Under the pieces are notes generated by a model. It was not told the DNA's origin, ran no database searches, and saw nothing but the letters and a program-made list of their open reading frames with translations. Of a DNA stretch of 64,000 nt, positions 43,642-56,027 are shown piece after piece. How positions within the stretch are numbered: position 1 is the first letter of the stretch; the number at the start of each line of letters is the position of its first letter. This stretch comes from Kalaharituber pfeilii (lineage: Eukaryota > Ascomycota > Pezizomycetes > Pezizales > Pezizaceae), in assembly GCA_015179045.1 (NCBI GenBank), contig WHUZ01000084.1, positions 186,001 to 250,000 on the forward strand, given 5' to 3'. Both the position numbers and the translations under genes were made by a program.

Positions 43642-45444
43642 ATGCATACAGGATATCACAACCGGGGGAGGGTCTTTAACTACAGCCATGGCTGTGTACG
43701 AAAAATTGCGCTGGGCATGGTGTTGATTACATGTTGCCTGATGGGGCATGTTGTAAAAGCACAGGAGGCCGATGAGATTCGCTGTTCTACTGTTAGCGGT
43801 CAGAGGTTAGTGATCTTTCACATTGCCTCGCAGTCTCCTTCCCATTTATACATTCTCACCGTACACTGGGCTACTGGTTTCCGGAGTCATTAGCAAATTG
43901 TTAACATTGTTAGCAGCCATTGTGTTGGACCTGATGGAGCCACATCTATATCATCACTCACGACAGCAACCTCAAGCTCAGTTGGAACACCTACCATTAG
44001 CCCTACAACAACTCATACAGAGGATCACGACCATTCTGAGGAGACTGGACTAACAAACTGTCATATGCATGGCGACGTTCAGTACTGTGTAAATGCCGAC
44101 GGGGAAGAAGTTGAAGTTCCTATTGATGAGCACCACGAGGGGGAACATGATCATGCAGAGGGGGAGGACGAACATGATCATTCAGGAGAGAACTGTCATT
44201 TCCATGCGGGGGTCGAACATTGCGGTAGCGATGAAGATTCTTCGTTTGACCCTGCAGTGGATTGTGTAGTACCGAACCGCAGGTACAACAAACGCTTGAG
44301 GATTGGGGCTATATTCATAGTTCTAGTGACAAGCGCCATCGGTAAGATCCATTCCTATGAAACATTGGAAACCATTTAATAATTCGATAATTATAGCCGT
44401 TTTCGGTCCTGTTTTCTTGTCAAGATTCAGTAAAATTAAACTCACTGGTCTTGTGTTTACCATTATCAAGCAGTTTGGAACTGGGGTCATCATTGCTACC
44501 GCATTGATCCATGTACGTATCTAGCCATGACCTCCTTAATGTGAAATTGTGGCTCACAAACCAATAGCTTATTACCCACGCCAACTTGCTGTTTGGTAAC
44601 CCATGTGTCGGAGAACTGAAATACGAGGCAACATCAACCGCCATCGTTATGGCGGGCGCTTTCTCGGCCTTTATCGTGGAATACATTGCAGACCGGATTT
44701 TGCAAACCCGCGCCAACAAACAGAAGTCGGATGGATCTGCTGAGGGGGTTGTACCAGCCGTCAGAGACAAAGAGGTTCCCGGCAGTGGGAATGGCAGTTT
44801 GGGTGAACTACCTGGAAGTCAAAATGGATCTACTTCAGCGCAGGCTGGACAAGTCTATCACTCGCATAGTGGCCACGGACACTCTCACGGCCCGCTGCTG
44901 CACGACAAATTGGCTGTTTTGGTGATGGAGGGCGGCATTATTTTCCACTCTATTTGTAAGTCCGTTGTAATTCCAGAATTTTGGAGGTTTTGGCTAACCG
45001 AGCTGCTTTATAGTGATCGGCCTTACTCTCGTTGTAGCAGGCGACTCGGTTTTCGCTACCCTTCTGGTTGTTATAGTTTTTCACCAGATGTTCGAAGGTC
45101 TTGCGCTCGGAGTGCGCATTTCATTGCTTCCCAACAGCGTTATCTCTTATGTTTCAAAGTTGTTGATGGCATTTGCTTTCGCCGTAATTACACCAATCGG
45201 GATGGCCATTGGCGTCGGAGTGCTGAATCGTTTCAACGGCAACGACCGAAGCACGTTGATCGCCATGGCAACTCTGGACTCATTTAGTGCAGGGATCCTC
45301 CTTTGGGTGGGATTAGTCGAGATGTGGGCCGTAGATTGGGTGTTTGGTGAACTAAGGACGAGTGGACCGGTCAAGACGATGGCAGCCATGCTGAGTCTTA
45401 TTGCGGGTATGATACTGATGGGATTGCTTGGAAGATGGGCATAA
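43642..45444 (+). CDS. ZIP-family zinc transporter, secreted-start, ZrfC/Zrt-like
   Basis: Exons 43642-43805, 43917-44341, 44397-44512, 44568-44955 and 45014-45444 give 507 aa in frame. ZIP proteins move Zn2+ or Fe2+ into the cytosol across the plasma membrane. The N-terminus has a hydrophobic signal-like stretch (IALGMVLITCCLMG). Next is an extracellular domain with two CHxHxxxxxC motifs (CHMHGDVQYC, CHFHAGVEHC) and His/Asp/Glu clusters. Membrane helices then start at LRIGAIFIVLV. The family signatures are HSILIGLTL (TM4) and HQMFEGLALG (TM5), and the cytosolic His-rich loop is HSHSGHGHSHG. Two Cys-His motifs resemble the alkaline-pH zinc scavengers of Aspergillus; specificity is inferred. 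The start could also be upstream. Confidence 0.88.
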
Positions 45445-46550
45445 TGACATTTTCTCTGCTGAAGATATTCCCTGGCAATATCTATTGTATATACAATAGC
45501 GTCACGTTTTTGTATTTGCCTTTTTTTTTTTTTTTTTCTCTTCCTAACCCTTTATGTTGTTGCTTTGGCTGCCATCATGACACTGGCTGCAAAAGGAATA
45601 TCTGTTTTTTTCTTTTCGTTCATTTTTATTAATTGGGAATATTGGGCTAAAATGGGAGGTCAACTTCTTTCTTCAAAAACCTGCGGTTCGCTTGGCTTTT
45701 GTCACTATATTCGGGTAGTCTCATTCATGATCATATGTTGTTTATTTAAATTATGATAGACGTTTCCATGCATGCAAAGGACGCAAGACCGATTGTGAAG
45801 TACCTTGCTTGACTCTAGCGGTTTCGGGGCAAAGAAGCAGAAGATCGTTTTGCACCGTTACTGGGGTCAGTGTCTACATTTGGGAACGGGTTGCCTTCGC
45901 GCGGGGGTTTGTGAGCGAACTACCGCGGGTGCTTCTGCAGACTATGTTAAGCGGACCTGATAGGAGGCTCTGTGCGCACAACTGCTGTCTAGTCTCTGGT
46001 TCCGAGACTGACTGCTGTCTACAAGTATGGAAGCAAAACGCTGCCCAGACTGTTATTTTTCTTTAGCCTTAGCCTGGGTACGAGAACTGCAAAACGAGAT
46101 ACTTTGCGCACCATACAATGGCGCAGCAACCATCTCAGGGTCCGGACTACCGCTTGGTTGCTGACTAAGCTACTGAAACTACTCACTTGTCGTGGTGGTG
46201 TCCACGGCTTAGTCATACCCAATCAGACCGCCGGCAGATAATCAGCGCAAAACGCCCGGATCTTGGCACCCATCATCGTCCAGCGGCAATATTCCCCGAA
46301 GGCTGCTGAGAGGCGCCATTTGCCCCCCTCGCGGAGCTACCCCTGCTTGCTTTTATCACCGAGTGCGCTCCCTGCTTCCCATCTTCTGCACTTTGCAGTC
46401 GCAATCGTGCACTATCTTACTTTCCTCCCGCGCCTTGCAGTTACCTGCGACATCTCCACTCAGGACCCGTACGAACACCCAATTGCGGTCGGCTGGATTC
46501 GGCTCATTGATACGACGAAAGGGCAGTGAGGCTACAAGGTTTCTTACAAG
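45445..46550. other. Intergenic between ZIP and complex I genes
   Basis: A T tract near 45522-45539 follows the ZIP stop. No gene or clear motif recognised. Confidence 0.4.
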
Positions 46551-47872
46551 ATGCTGTCCACAACACGGCAGATTGCGCGAGGTGCGTTTTGGTCCCCTCC
46601 CGTTCGTCGTCTTCGTGTGACCGTAGCTTTGATTCTCTCGTTTTCCTTGCCCGTCGTTATCGTCGTTATCTCGAGGCGAATTCCCCCCCGCCACACAATT
46701 CCACTGCGCAACATAAAAGAGGATATTAGAGCAAAGCTAACATGATTCAATTTGAACCGCACAGTCGCAGTAACCCCCCGCTCGATTCTTCTCCCCACCA
46801 CCGTCATCAACGCCACCCCCGTCAGAGCGGTATCGACTTCGGCGGCAAACAAGGCTGAGGTTCCGATGCACAGGACGGCGGGCGGTGGGCCTCCCGCGCC
46901 ACTCCCAAGGAGGGAGGTCCCACTGCCTAGTCAGGAGAAGTCGAAGGGGCTGGTGCAGTTTGCGCTGTAGGTGTTTCTCTGATTGTCTTGTTATGGACTT
47001 TTAGGCAGAATGGGGAGAGCGACGCACCATTGGCGGCGGGGTGGAGAAGGGCGGACGATGGGAAGAGGCATTGTGAGGCATACGCAGTATCGGGATACAC
47101 TGGATGGAGAATATTGAGCTACAATCTGCTACAGCAATGCATCCTTTGCGTAGAAGGATGTTCAATGTTACATCCACTGTCTTCCGTATCCTCAATCCTT
47201 CTCACATACACCCCCCTGTCATTGCGAGAGATCTTCCCGCAACCCCCCCCCAGTTCAAGACCTTCCTCCCTGCAGCTTCACAATCTACGAAATCCACGTT
47301 TTTACTGATTTATCCACCCCTAGCACCACCATGGACCAAGTCACCAACTGGGCCCGCCAATCCTCCCTGTGGCCCATGACCTTCGGTCTCGCATGCTGCG
47401 CCGTCGAAATGATGCACCTCTCGACCCCTCGCTACGACCAAGACCGTCTCGGAATCATTTTCCGCGCGTCCCCACGACAGTCGGACGTCATGATTGTGGC
47501 AGGAACACTGACCAACAAGATGGCGCCTGCGCTCAGGCAGGTGTATGACCAGATGCCGGAGCCAAGATGGTAAGCAAACCCCCTCCCCCACCAAACGCTT
47601 TTTTCTTTCTCCGTTTTACCCTGAAACGGGGGCGTCAACTGATGCGGCGCCTTTTTTTTCTTAAAAGGGTCATCTCCATGGGCTCCTGCGCCAACGGCGG
47701 CGGATACTACCACTATTCGTACAGCGTCGTCCGCGGCTGCGACAGGGTGGTCCCCGTGGACGTGTACGTCCCCGGATGCCCACCCACCGCCGAGGCCCTC
47801 ATGTACGGCATTCTGCAGCTGCAGCGAAAGATGAGGAATACGAAGATCACGAGGATGTGGTATAGGAGATAG
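46551..47872 (+). CDS. NDUFS7: NADH:ubiquinone oxidoreductase 20 kDa (PSST/NDUFS7) subunit
   Basis: Exons 46551-46581, 46765-46966, 47324-47569 and 47668-47872 give 227 aa. This is the complex I subunit that carries cluster N2 and forms part of the quinone site in the matrix arm. The first ~35 residues ([20 protein letters not shown]) are a typical mitochondrial presequence with Arg/Ser/Thr. The mature part starts near [17 protein letters not shown]. Cluster ligands are visible in [18 protein letters not shown] and [23 protein letters not shown] is the conserved core. The 357-bp intron 46967-47323 is much longer than others here; the donor GTAGGT avoids an in-frame TAG. It ends ITRMWYRR, as in fungi. 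Known as nuo-19.3 in Neurospora. Confidence 0.95.
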
Positions 47873-48856
47873 AATAAGAAGAGGGCTTCTAGGCGGAAAA
47901 TATTGGTATTAGGTATCCAGTGGGTCCGGTACGGTGGGGTGGTGTACATATATAATTTTTTTATTTTATTTTATTTTTTTTATATATTATTATGCATAGA
48001 TGAAGCAAAAGCGTAAAAACCAGAAATTGAAATGGCAAAAAGAACAAAATTCTTTATTTGAGGTTTTTAGAGGCTTTTTTTTTCTCGTTTGAGGGAATGG
48101 TACGGGGAAGTTGTGATGGCTACAGGTAAAAGCTAGATTTGTCACCACCATTTTTTCTTTTTTTTTTTTAAATCATGATAGGGGAAATTACAGCAACGTT
48201 GTCTATGGGATCTAGTGGTTCCTCACCGTTCTCCCGCCCGCTTTTTTTTGAACCCAATTGTCCATTTGTTCGACAAGGTAAATAAAATTAGTAGAACAAA
48301 AAAAAAAAATAAAAAACTTATATACCAAAGGCTGGTCGTCCCGCGCTGCTTCTTTCTTCTTCTTGGTAAAATAGTTGTAGGGGAAACGTTTTACTGTTTA
48401 GGTAAAGCAGTTTGGGTAGTTACCCTGATCTCGGGAACTTTTTTCTGTTCGCCACCGGCGATTTTTCAATGTGGTCAGGCTTATTGGGTACGAAGATACC
48501 TAGTTCTCCACGTACAAAATGGTACAAAAAAAAAAAAAAATAAAGAAACCAAGTGTGTTGTGGTGATATGATTTCTCACATTCATCTACTTAATTAACGT
48601 TAAATCTCTCTTGCACAGGAATAATTCAGGTAAAATTCATAACAACCACACGGGTTAACGTACAAACAGGAAAGAAAAAAAAAAAGGCTTCCATTAGCAG
48701 TGATTGGGGGGGGGGTATCAGGAAGCCTTCGTGTCCCTCCCCTTAGGGCCAAGGACAGTCATACAAAGCCAAAAACACACGCAAGCGCGCCTGCTGACCA
48801 ACGCAGCTATTATTTGTCGTATCATGAACTGACTTTCCAGTAAAGATACAAACTGT
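47873..48856. other. Convergent intergenic region
   Basis: It lies between the 3' ends of the complex I and DJ-1-like genes. AT-rich with several A/T homopolymers (47955, 48160, 48300, 48525, 48675). No gene seen. Confidence 0.45.
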
Positions 48857-50092
48857 TTATGACTGTATCAACGCATCATAAACCCCCGCCGCAACTTCAT
48901 CCACATATCTCTGTCTCGCAATCCTAATTTGCTTCGCGATACCCATTGACAGTTCTCTTGAATCGCCTGGGAACCGCGCCGACACGTAATGATAATTCGT
49001 GTCAGTGTGCGCAAAAGCACTGCCAGAGCAATATGTTAGCGACAGAGACTCGCCGGAAATTCCTTGATTTGGAAAAAAAAAAAAAAAATAGAAACTGAAA
49101 ACGTACCCAGGGCCAAGCGGTCCACGTTTAAACTGCGTTTCGGGATTGTCCAACGCTTTTCGGACCTTAGCGTGAACCCGTTAGCACAGAACTCTTGCTG
49201 CATGGAAACAGTGAACGGAATACTTACAATACCCTCTGTCCATTCAGCTGCCTTCTCCCCGTTACCGTTGTCGTTGCCGTTCTCATATGCAGCCTCGACG
49301 CCTTGAGAAAACGTCCTGTAGTACTCTCCCAGTCCCCACACCTGACCGATGCCCCACCCAATGGTCTCCATCCACTGGGGTAGAGTCGTTGTTTCGATAT
49401 TGTGTAGTATGCTCTTGCCAGCATGCGCCGGATCAGGGTAGTCGGCTGGGTATCTTGAGAATGCGACCGGTAAGACGCCGTGGCAGATTGCGCCTAACAC
49501 CCGTTGGGGGCGAGGCGGCGATGGCGAGGAGGACACTGGGGTTAATGAGTCAATTGGATTTGTCCGGCGGGAGCAGAGTTGGATGTAGTCTCGAAGAGAA
49601 GCATGAAGGGGTTTGGAGAAAAAATAGGGGATCATGGTCTTTTCGTGGCCTCCCGGCAGATACACAGCATCTAGCAGAGTCAATATGTTGGCAATTGGCA
49701 AAAGTGAATGGGAGAGTGGAGTTACCGTAATCTGCAAAATTCACTCTCCCCTCCTCCGCACCACCAAACCTTTTCATGTCTAAGAATTGCTTTGAGCCCG
49801 CCATCTCATACCAACCCTCTACAATGGCATTTTTTGCTCCCATGATGCTCCTGAAAAGCCCCTTCCGCATCAACTTTTCATCTGGCTTCGGCAACACTCC
49901 GGTCTCTGTTGCAAACTCGACCTCCCATCCCTCCTCCTTCGTCAGGTACTGCCAGACAGCTACTACCTCGGTTGGCTCATGACCCTGGTCGGCCATAGCA
50001 AAGAGGATACGTGGAACTTCAGGGGGAAGAAGCGCAGCGACCCTGAGGGAGATATTTCGTGGTGAGACGAAGCTTTCCTTTGCTTTCGGCAT
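48857..50092 (-). CDS. Large DJ-1/PfpI superfamily protein (class I glutamine amidotransferase-like)
   Basis: Exons 50092-49726, 49670-49107 and 49062-48857 give 378 aa from MPKAKESF (a frame-compatible Met lies 30 codons upstream). Introns are 55 and 44 bp. Residues ~20-35 contain RILFAMADQGHEPTEV, the start of the alpha/beta fold. VYLPGGHEK is the next strand-turn, and LGAICHGVLPV carries the nucleophile-elbow Cys with the following His. NYHYVSARFPGDS is the C-terminal conserved segment of this fungal class. The class includes Hsp31-like proteins with glyoxalase or chaperone activity; the exact substrate cannot be told. An alternative to the 44-bp intron (a downstream acceptor CTGGCAG) breaks the frame, so I chose ATCAAG. 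Confidence 0.85.
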
Positions 50093-50182
50093 GTTGGATG
50101 ATAGCGCAGCTAGGTAAAATAAAAGCTGGGGAGCCGTTGGAGCTTTTCTCTCAAGCGAAGCCTTGGTAAGTTTTGACAACAA

Positions 50183-51758
50183 TTTACCTCAGGATCCGAG
50201 GGCACTGGTACCCACTTATACTCAAGTACGCGCACTTGTGGCATGTGGGAAAGTACGGCTACTAGCGAACTGATACAAGCAGCAGCTCCTTCGCGATAAG
50301 CAAGCAAGCTGCGCGCGTCTGACGTACTGTATGATAGGCGCTATCATATGTGGCGTGATGCGGCGCGCAGTCTCATCTTCGCTAAATTCGGGCAAAAGCG
50401 GTCAGGTATGGTGTGCGTACCTGGCTTATGAGATTGCACTAGTATTACATATGCCCGCAAATAATTATAGTGCAATGGGCATGGGGATACAACAATAGCG
50501 CGAGCAGTTCATTGGTGGACTTCCAGTTGGAGAGAAGCCGCGATGGTTCCGGAATTAAATGATGGGGAGGATAGTGCCATGGGGTCCGAGACTGGCCCAT
50601 GGTAGGTATGATACATGATAGCGATCCAGGATCATGTCCATTACTCCAGAACAGCAGCTTTACTTGTAATTGCATAACTTGCAGCGCCTCTTGGAGGCGG
50701 CATGCAGCAGTGGGGCTGAGGGAGGGCTTGGTGGTGCTCCCTGTCAGGCAAATGAGATTCATGAAGCATGTGTGACATTGTCTTAAACGTCACCGTTGGT
50801 ACACAAGGCGAGACACTCGGGAGTGCGATGAGGATATTGAAGTAAGCACTGCGACATTGAGAAAGTACGTGTACCGAACTGATATAGAGCACCTTCGCGA
50901 TAGTTCAGTCTCATGTTTCGGGTATTGGCAGCTGGGTTATGAGATTCCGGATAGAGCCGGTGAGATTCCTAGAATATCCAGCAAATCATAGTCTTACAGT
51001 TGACAATGACGTTGTAGAAAGATACGAGCTAAAACACGCATGCAAGACACGTGCTGATGCTGATGCAGGGCCCAAGCTGATGCAAGACACAGGCTGATGC
51101 AAGACACAAGTTGACATTGGTATGCTCACTGCACATGCCGCCGTCTTCAGCTCTCGTCACATTGTGGTTGCGGAGCTGACTTCAGCCCTCACATCTCATG
51201 CTATGTAGCTCAGCATCTTTGGTAAACGCATGCTCATGACAGTCATAGTGGGCACTATGTCTCCTGTACTCGGGTACATAAATCGTTATTTTCTTCTGCT
51301 GTATTCAGCGTCAATAAACCAATCAGCCTTCTACTGCTCTACTCACATCTCATACTACAACAGACAAAATATGGTGCGAGCATTAGGAGCCCAGCTGATC
51401 GCAAAAAAGCAAAGTTTCCGAAGCTTCTCTCACAATTGCAAATGATATTGTTTTTGTCGGAGTAGGCCAGACCCATATTGTAATGTCTCGACAGCTCTCA
51501 ATCAAATCCCTCTTACTAATCATGTCCCTGGCCGCGCAGGGAGCTGTGCGCCAAGCATCGGTGGGCCTCGGCATCTCCCCAGAGCCGGTTAACCCATGGC
51601 CCAACAGCTTGCAGGCCTAGCGAGGTACAAAATCCAGAATCCCTCCAGCTAAGCTGCGCGTTCAGTTATACATACCTCTCGAAGCTGCTGCGCTCTCTAT
51701 ACCCCGTATTTTCACTCCACATCCCCCCCCCGATCGCACCGCCTATCGTATAGTCACA
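50183..51758. other. Intergenic with short tandem repeat
   Basis: A roughly 17-bp GCTGATGCAAGACACA(A/G) repeat runs through about 51037-51112. Similar phrases (TGAGATTGCAC, TGAGATTCCGG) suggest an old duplication between ~50430 and ~50940. No gene; the right end is the promoter of the acyl-CoA dehydrogenase. Confidence 0.4.
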
Positions 51759-53472
51759 ATGTCGGGATACGAAATACCCTCGATTGTTGCGCACCGGGTG
51801 TCGCCAAAGGGAAAAGAGATCATCGACAAGGTGTGTTGGCAGCTTTTCGCATGAAACATTTTATGCCTCCTACATCATCGTGGAGTTCCGCAACGTTCCC
51901 ATGCTGCTAATCCGAGCTAATCCGAGCTAATCCGGAGCATTGCTGCCCCCTTAGGTGTACAAATTCGTCAACGAAGAATGCATCCCGGCTGACGCAGTTG
52001 CCGACGCGCAAATGCCAACAGACCCCAGCAAGCGCTTCCTCAACACCTATCCCCCAATTATCGACGAACTTAAGGCAAAGGCAAAGGCAGCTGGTCTCTG
52101 GAACTTGTTCCTTTCAGCCGGACATTACAAGGAGGGCAATGCCCTCTCCAACCTCGAATACGGCCTTTGCGCCGAGATCATGGGTACCAGCTATATCGCA
52201 TCGGAGGCTATGAACTGCTCTGCTCCCGATACTGGAAACATGGAGGTCTTGGCTAAATACGGAAATGAGCAGCAAAAGAAGCAATGGCTGGCGCCATTGC
52301 TGAATGGAGACATAAGAAGTGCATTTATCATGACGGAAAGGACAAAGGCGAGCAGTGATGCACGAAATATTGATTTGGAGATTATTCGAGATGGTGATTC
52401 ATATATTTTGAATGGCACGGTGCGTTATCATTGAATTATTGCCGTCGCGGCCGAAAATGCATAAAGCTGATGCATTTACATGCAATTTTAGAAATGGTGG
52501 AGCAGTGGCGCAGGAGACCCAAGGTGTAAGATGTATCTTGTGATGGGCAAGACTGACCCCAGGAATCCCGACCCATACAAGCAGCAGAGCGTTATCATCG
52601 TTCCAGCTGGCCACCCTGGTGTTACGGTTCAAAGGGCATTGAGCGTCTATGGCTACGATGGTACAAACCCTCATGAGATACACTCCTAGCTAGGCGTTGT
52701 CGCTGATGGTCTACAGATGCCCCTCACGGTCATTGTGAGTTGATCTTCAGGAATTGCCGCGTTCCAGCCTCAAATATTATTCTTGGCGAGGGCCGCGGTT
52801 TTGAGATCATTCAAGGTCGATTAGGCCCCGGCCGCATCCATCACTGCATGAGATCTATCGGTGTTGTACGTTCAAAATGCCTTTAACCAAATTATTGTTG
52901 TCTAAAAACCCATCCTCAGGCCGAGAAAGCCCTCGAATACATGATTGCTCGCATCAACGACCCCGACAGAAGCACCTTCGGTGCGCCGCTCTCATCCCAC
53001 GGTGTCATCCTCGAGTGGGTCGCTCGCTCCCGTATCGAGATAGATGCTGCCCGCTTCCTCGTCCTCAACGCCGCAGACATGATTGATCGCAGCGACGCCA
53101 AGGGTGCCCTTAAGCAAATCGCCATGGCAAAGGTTGCTGTACCAAATATGGCCTTGACGGTCGTGGACAGGGCTGTTCAGGCTCACGGCGCTGCTGGTGT
53201 GTGCCAGGACTTCCCACTTGCAAGGATGTGGGCGCATCTAAGGACGTTGAGGATCGCGGACGGGCCGGACGAGGTGCACTTGAATCAGCTGGGTAGGAGG
53301 GAAAACACCCGGGCGAAGGACATGTGAGTGACACTGGCCATGTTGGCACCAGCAGCAGATCGAAAAGGCTGACACACCGCGAACCCACAGCATCGAGAAA
53401 TTCAATAAGCAAAAGGCTCTCAGGGAGCAGCTTTTCGCCAAGCATAAGATCGTACTTAAGGCACATTTGTAG
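51759..53472 (+). CDS. Acyl-CoA dehydrogenase, ACAD10/11 type
   Basis: Exons 51759-51830, 51955-52419, 52492-52660, 52717-52865, 52920-53323 and 53391-53472 give 446 aa. The family oxidises acyl-CoA thioesters at the alpha-beta bond with FAD and passes electrons to ETF. Visible features: [13 protein letters not shown] and [12 protein letters not shown] (flavin-contact strand, with T-E-R), KWWSSGAG at the exon 3 start, and [40 protein letters not shown] and [18 protein letters not shown] form the C-terminal helical FAD/catalytic region, with the C-terminal GPDEVH. There is no obvious mitochondrial presequence and the end ([11 protein letters not shown]) is not a standard PTS1, so location is uncertain. 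Intron 1 has three near-identical GCTAATCCGA words just before the acceptor. Confidence 0.93.
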
Positions 53473-53795
53473 CTTCCTTGATGGGTTTGTGGGCTGTAAG
53501 CTAGGCTCCGTTTTGGATGAGTGGGGCTTGTTTGATACGCATGATTAAGGGCTGGTGAAATAAATATATCATGACCTGAGAGGTGATTTATGGATGGGGC
53601 ATTGCAATGACTTTTGTTTCGTTTATCCCTATCTTCTCCGCCAGAGTTACCCTGAATACCAATTTGCAATGCTGATGCTCGTTCGGGTGCATTCTCGCTC
53701 CTTGTATTCACGCCGCCCCCAACTCGGCTTCATTACCCTGACTTATCCGCCAAGGTTCGCGCCAAGCATGGGGGCCTACGTGGGACCCTCCCTAA
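53473..53795. other. Short intergenic spacer
   Basis: 3' flank of the dehydrogenase gene and 5' flank of the nitrilase gene, both on the plus strand. Nothing else recognised. Confidence 0.4.
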
Positions 53796-54962
53796 ATGCC
53801 TGCCCTTACCTCATTGGCCCCACCACTTTGCCGGTTCTATCCGATCTCCACCCCAATGTTCCTCCGCACACTCATCCGCACTCGACCGCAATCGCCACAT
53901 GCCTCAGTTCTACCCAGATCACTTTCCACAATGTCAACCACTACCCCCTCGCCCCTCTCCACCCCCCTCAAAATCGCCCTGATCCAACTCCGCTCCGGGT
54001 CTGACAAACCCGCCAACCTGGCCCGCGCCCATGCCAAGGTCCTCGAAGCCTCCCGCAACGGCGCCAACCTGGTCGTGCTCCCGGAATGCTTCAACTCGCC
54101 ATACGGATGTGACTACTTTGACAAGTACGCTGAGCGGATACCGTCGAGACTGGAGCGGCAGCGCGCGGGCGAGGAGCAACAGGAGATAGAGGAGAAGTAC
54201 CCCACGTTCACCGCTCTCCGGAAGATGGCGGTCGATGCGGGAGCGTATCTTGTCGCGGGTTCAATACCTGAACGAAGCTCAAATCCGCCGTCGGGGGATA
54301 TACAAACTAGCAATCCTTCCGAACCACAGTCGGTCAAAGCCCGCGAGTCCGCCGCCGCAGAAGGAAAGGAGTACCTTTACAACACCTCCCTGACTTTCTC
54401 CCCCTCGGGAACGCTCCTGGGGGTCCACCGCAAAATCCACCTATTCGACATCGACATCCCCGGAAAAATTACCTTCACCGAGTCCTCAGTCTTGTCCCCT
54501 GGCCACACACCGACTCTCATCGACCTGCCCCCCTATGGGAGGGTCGGCATCCAAATATGCTACGACGTACGGTTCCCGGAGTTATCGACCGTGTATGCTC
54601 GCCAGGGCGCATTCGCGGTCATTGCGCCTGGGGCATTCAACATGACAACGGGCCCGCTGCACTGGGAGTTACTTGCGCGCGCAAGGGCGAATGACAATCA
54701 GCTCTATGTGGCCATGTGCTCACCGGCAAGGAACGCGGATGGGTATCAAGCATGGGGGGAGAGCATGGTGGTTGACCCGATGGGAAGAGTGTTGGGCAAG
54801 GCCGAGGGAGGTGAGGAGAGCATCGTGTATGCGGAGTTGAAACCGGAGGATATTACGAGTGCCAGAGAAGGGATTCCTGTCACGAAGCAACGGAGGTGGG
54901 ATGTGTATCCTGATGTGAGTGGAGGGACCAAAACGGGGGATGGTTTGGAGCTGGTGGAATAA
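53796..54962 (+). CDS. NIT3: Nitrilase-superfamily omega-amidase (Nit2/Nit3-like)
   Basis: A single exon of up to 388 aa. Family members with this layout hydrolyse alpha-ketoglutaramate and ketosuccinamate, or deaminated glutathione. The E-K-C triad is visible: Glu in NLVVLPECFNSPYG, Lys in GVHRKIHLFD, Cys in GIQICYDVRFPE. The second Glu lies in GPLHWELLARARA. Yeast Nit3 and mammalian Nit2 share DIDIPGKITFTES. An insertion of about 20 residues between SIPERSS and EYLYNTS is Ser/Pro-rich and specific to this copy or clade. Start choice matters: MFLRTLIRTRP (53856) would give a mitochondrial presequence, MSTTTPSPL (53931) a cytosolic form; both are plausible. Confidence 0.92.
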   Translation: MPALTSLAPPLCRFYPISTPMFLRTLIRTRPQSPHASVLPRSLSTMSTTTPSPLSTPLKIALIQLRSGSDKPANLARAHAKVLEASRNGANLVVLPECFNSPYGCDYFDKYAERIPSRLERQRAGEEQQEIEEKYPTFTALRKMAVDAGAYLVAGSIPERSSNPPSGDIQTSNPSEPQSVKARESAAAEGKEYLYNTSLTFSPSGTLLGVHRKIHLFDIDIPGKITFTESSVLSPGHTPTLIDLPPYGRVGIQICYDVRFPELSTVYARQGAFAVIAPGAFNMTTGPLHWELLARARANDNQLYVAMCSPARNADGYQAWGESMVVDPMGRVLGKAEGGEESIVYAELKPEDITSAREGIPVTKQRRWDVYPDVSGGTKTGDGLELVE

Positions 54963-56027
54963 AGCAAAGGGGTGAAGGGGTCTGCTTAATAAATCAAAAA
55001 TTGAAACAAGAAAGTGGGAAAATTCGTGAGAGCGATAAGATGTTGTCGCCGGGCAGTAACTTGCCCCCCTAACTTTTGTATCCACAATCTCTTTCCATTA
55101 TCACCATTATTATCAATCGTCTATGGAGTCTTCACTTTAAATTCGAAGAACCTCTGCTACAGTTACTACCTTTCAAAATTTCAGGGCGCGTGTATATTAT
55201 AAAAATTCACCTTTCAGTTCACTCATTTGCCGTAAACGACTAGCTACTCATATATGAAAAACATCCTCCTCACGGAACCTACGTTTTTTTAGGAATGAGT
55301 TCACTTGCACATCCATGAATGGTCCAAAATTCCCATGATGGAAAAAGTTGCAAGAGTCGAACGTTATAGCTTAGCATCAGCCCCTTCTTCCACCCCTTCC
55401 TCCTGTCACGTGGCCCAGCCCCATTAGTCTCCATGAACACCTTACACATTTTAGAAATTTCCAGGGGAGATGTTACCCTGACGCGATATATAGCTCACTG
55501 TTACCTCCACGAAAGAGCACCAAAACATACGAATCAAATCAAATCTCACACAAACGCACCCGCCACGCTGGGTACTGTAAGTGTGTATGAAGAAAATATA
55601 AACGTTCGTGAAACCATATTCATTAATATTATAAAATCCCTAAAAATCTATACCCAATCCATAGTTCCTACCATACAAAAATTCAAGGTAACCCGAAGCA
55701 ATAACATTAATAACCAACACCGTTTCACGCCGGGGGGTACAGGTATCCTATACAAAAAAATTCAAATACAACGTACAGTTAACCATATAAAACGAAACAA
55801 TACAAAGGTCCAGGCACCGTACATCCAGATGAAAACATTCGTAGTGAACATAAACATCAAAACATTTGAGACAACTCGAAGACACATGAATCCATTACAC
55901 CCCCCGGGAAAAAAACTGAAACGCATTCCAAAAGATCAAAACAAAAAGGGGTATGGGGGTAAAAAGCGATACCACTCCAGGTATGTCTGCCATGCCTTAC
56001 TTTCATTTTCTCTAACACCACCACGCC
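54963..56027. other. Convergent intergenic region
   Basis: It lies between the nitrilase and Sfi1 3' ends. A frame at 55433-56179 is open but repetitive in Lys/Asn/Thr and overlaps the Sfi1 3' end on the other strand, so I do not accept it. Confidence 0.4.

Noticed and set aside
49028..49036. Splice acceptor CTGGCAG for the last exon of the DJ-1-like gene
   Set aside because: It would shift the frame; ATCAAG at 49063 keeps the frame and leads into the conserved ISGESLSLTYCSGS segment.
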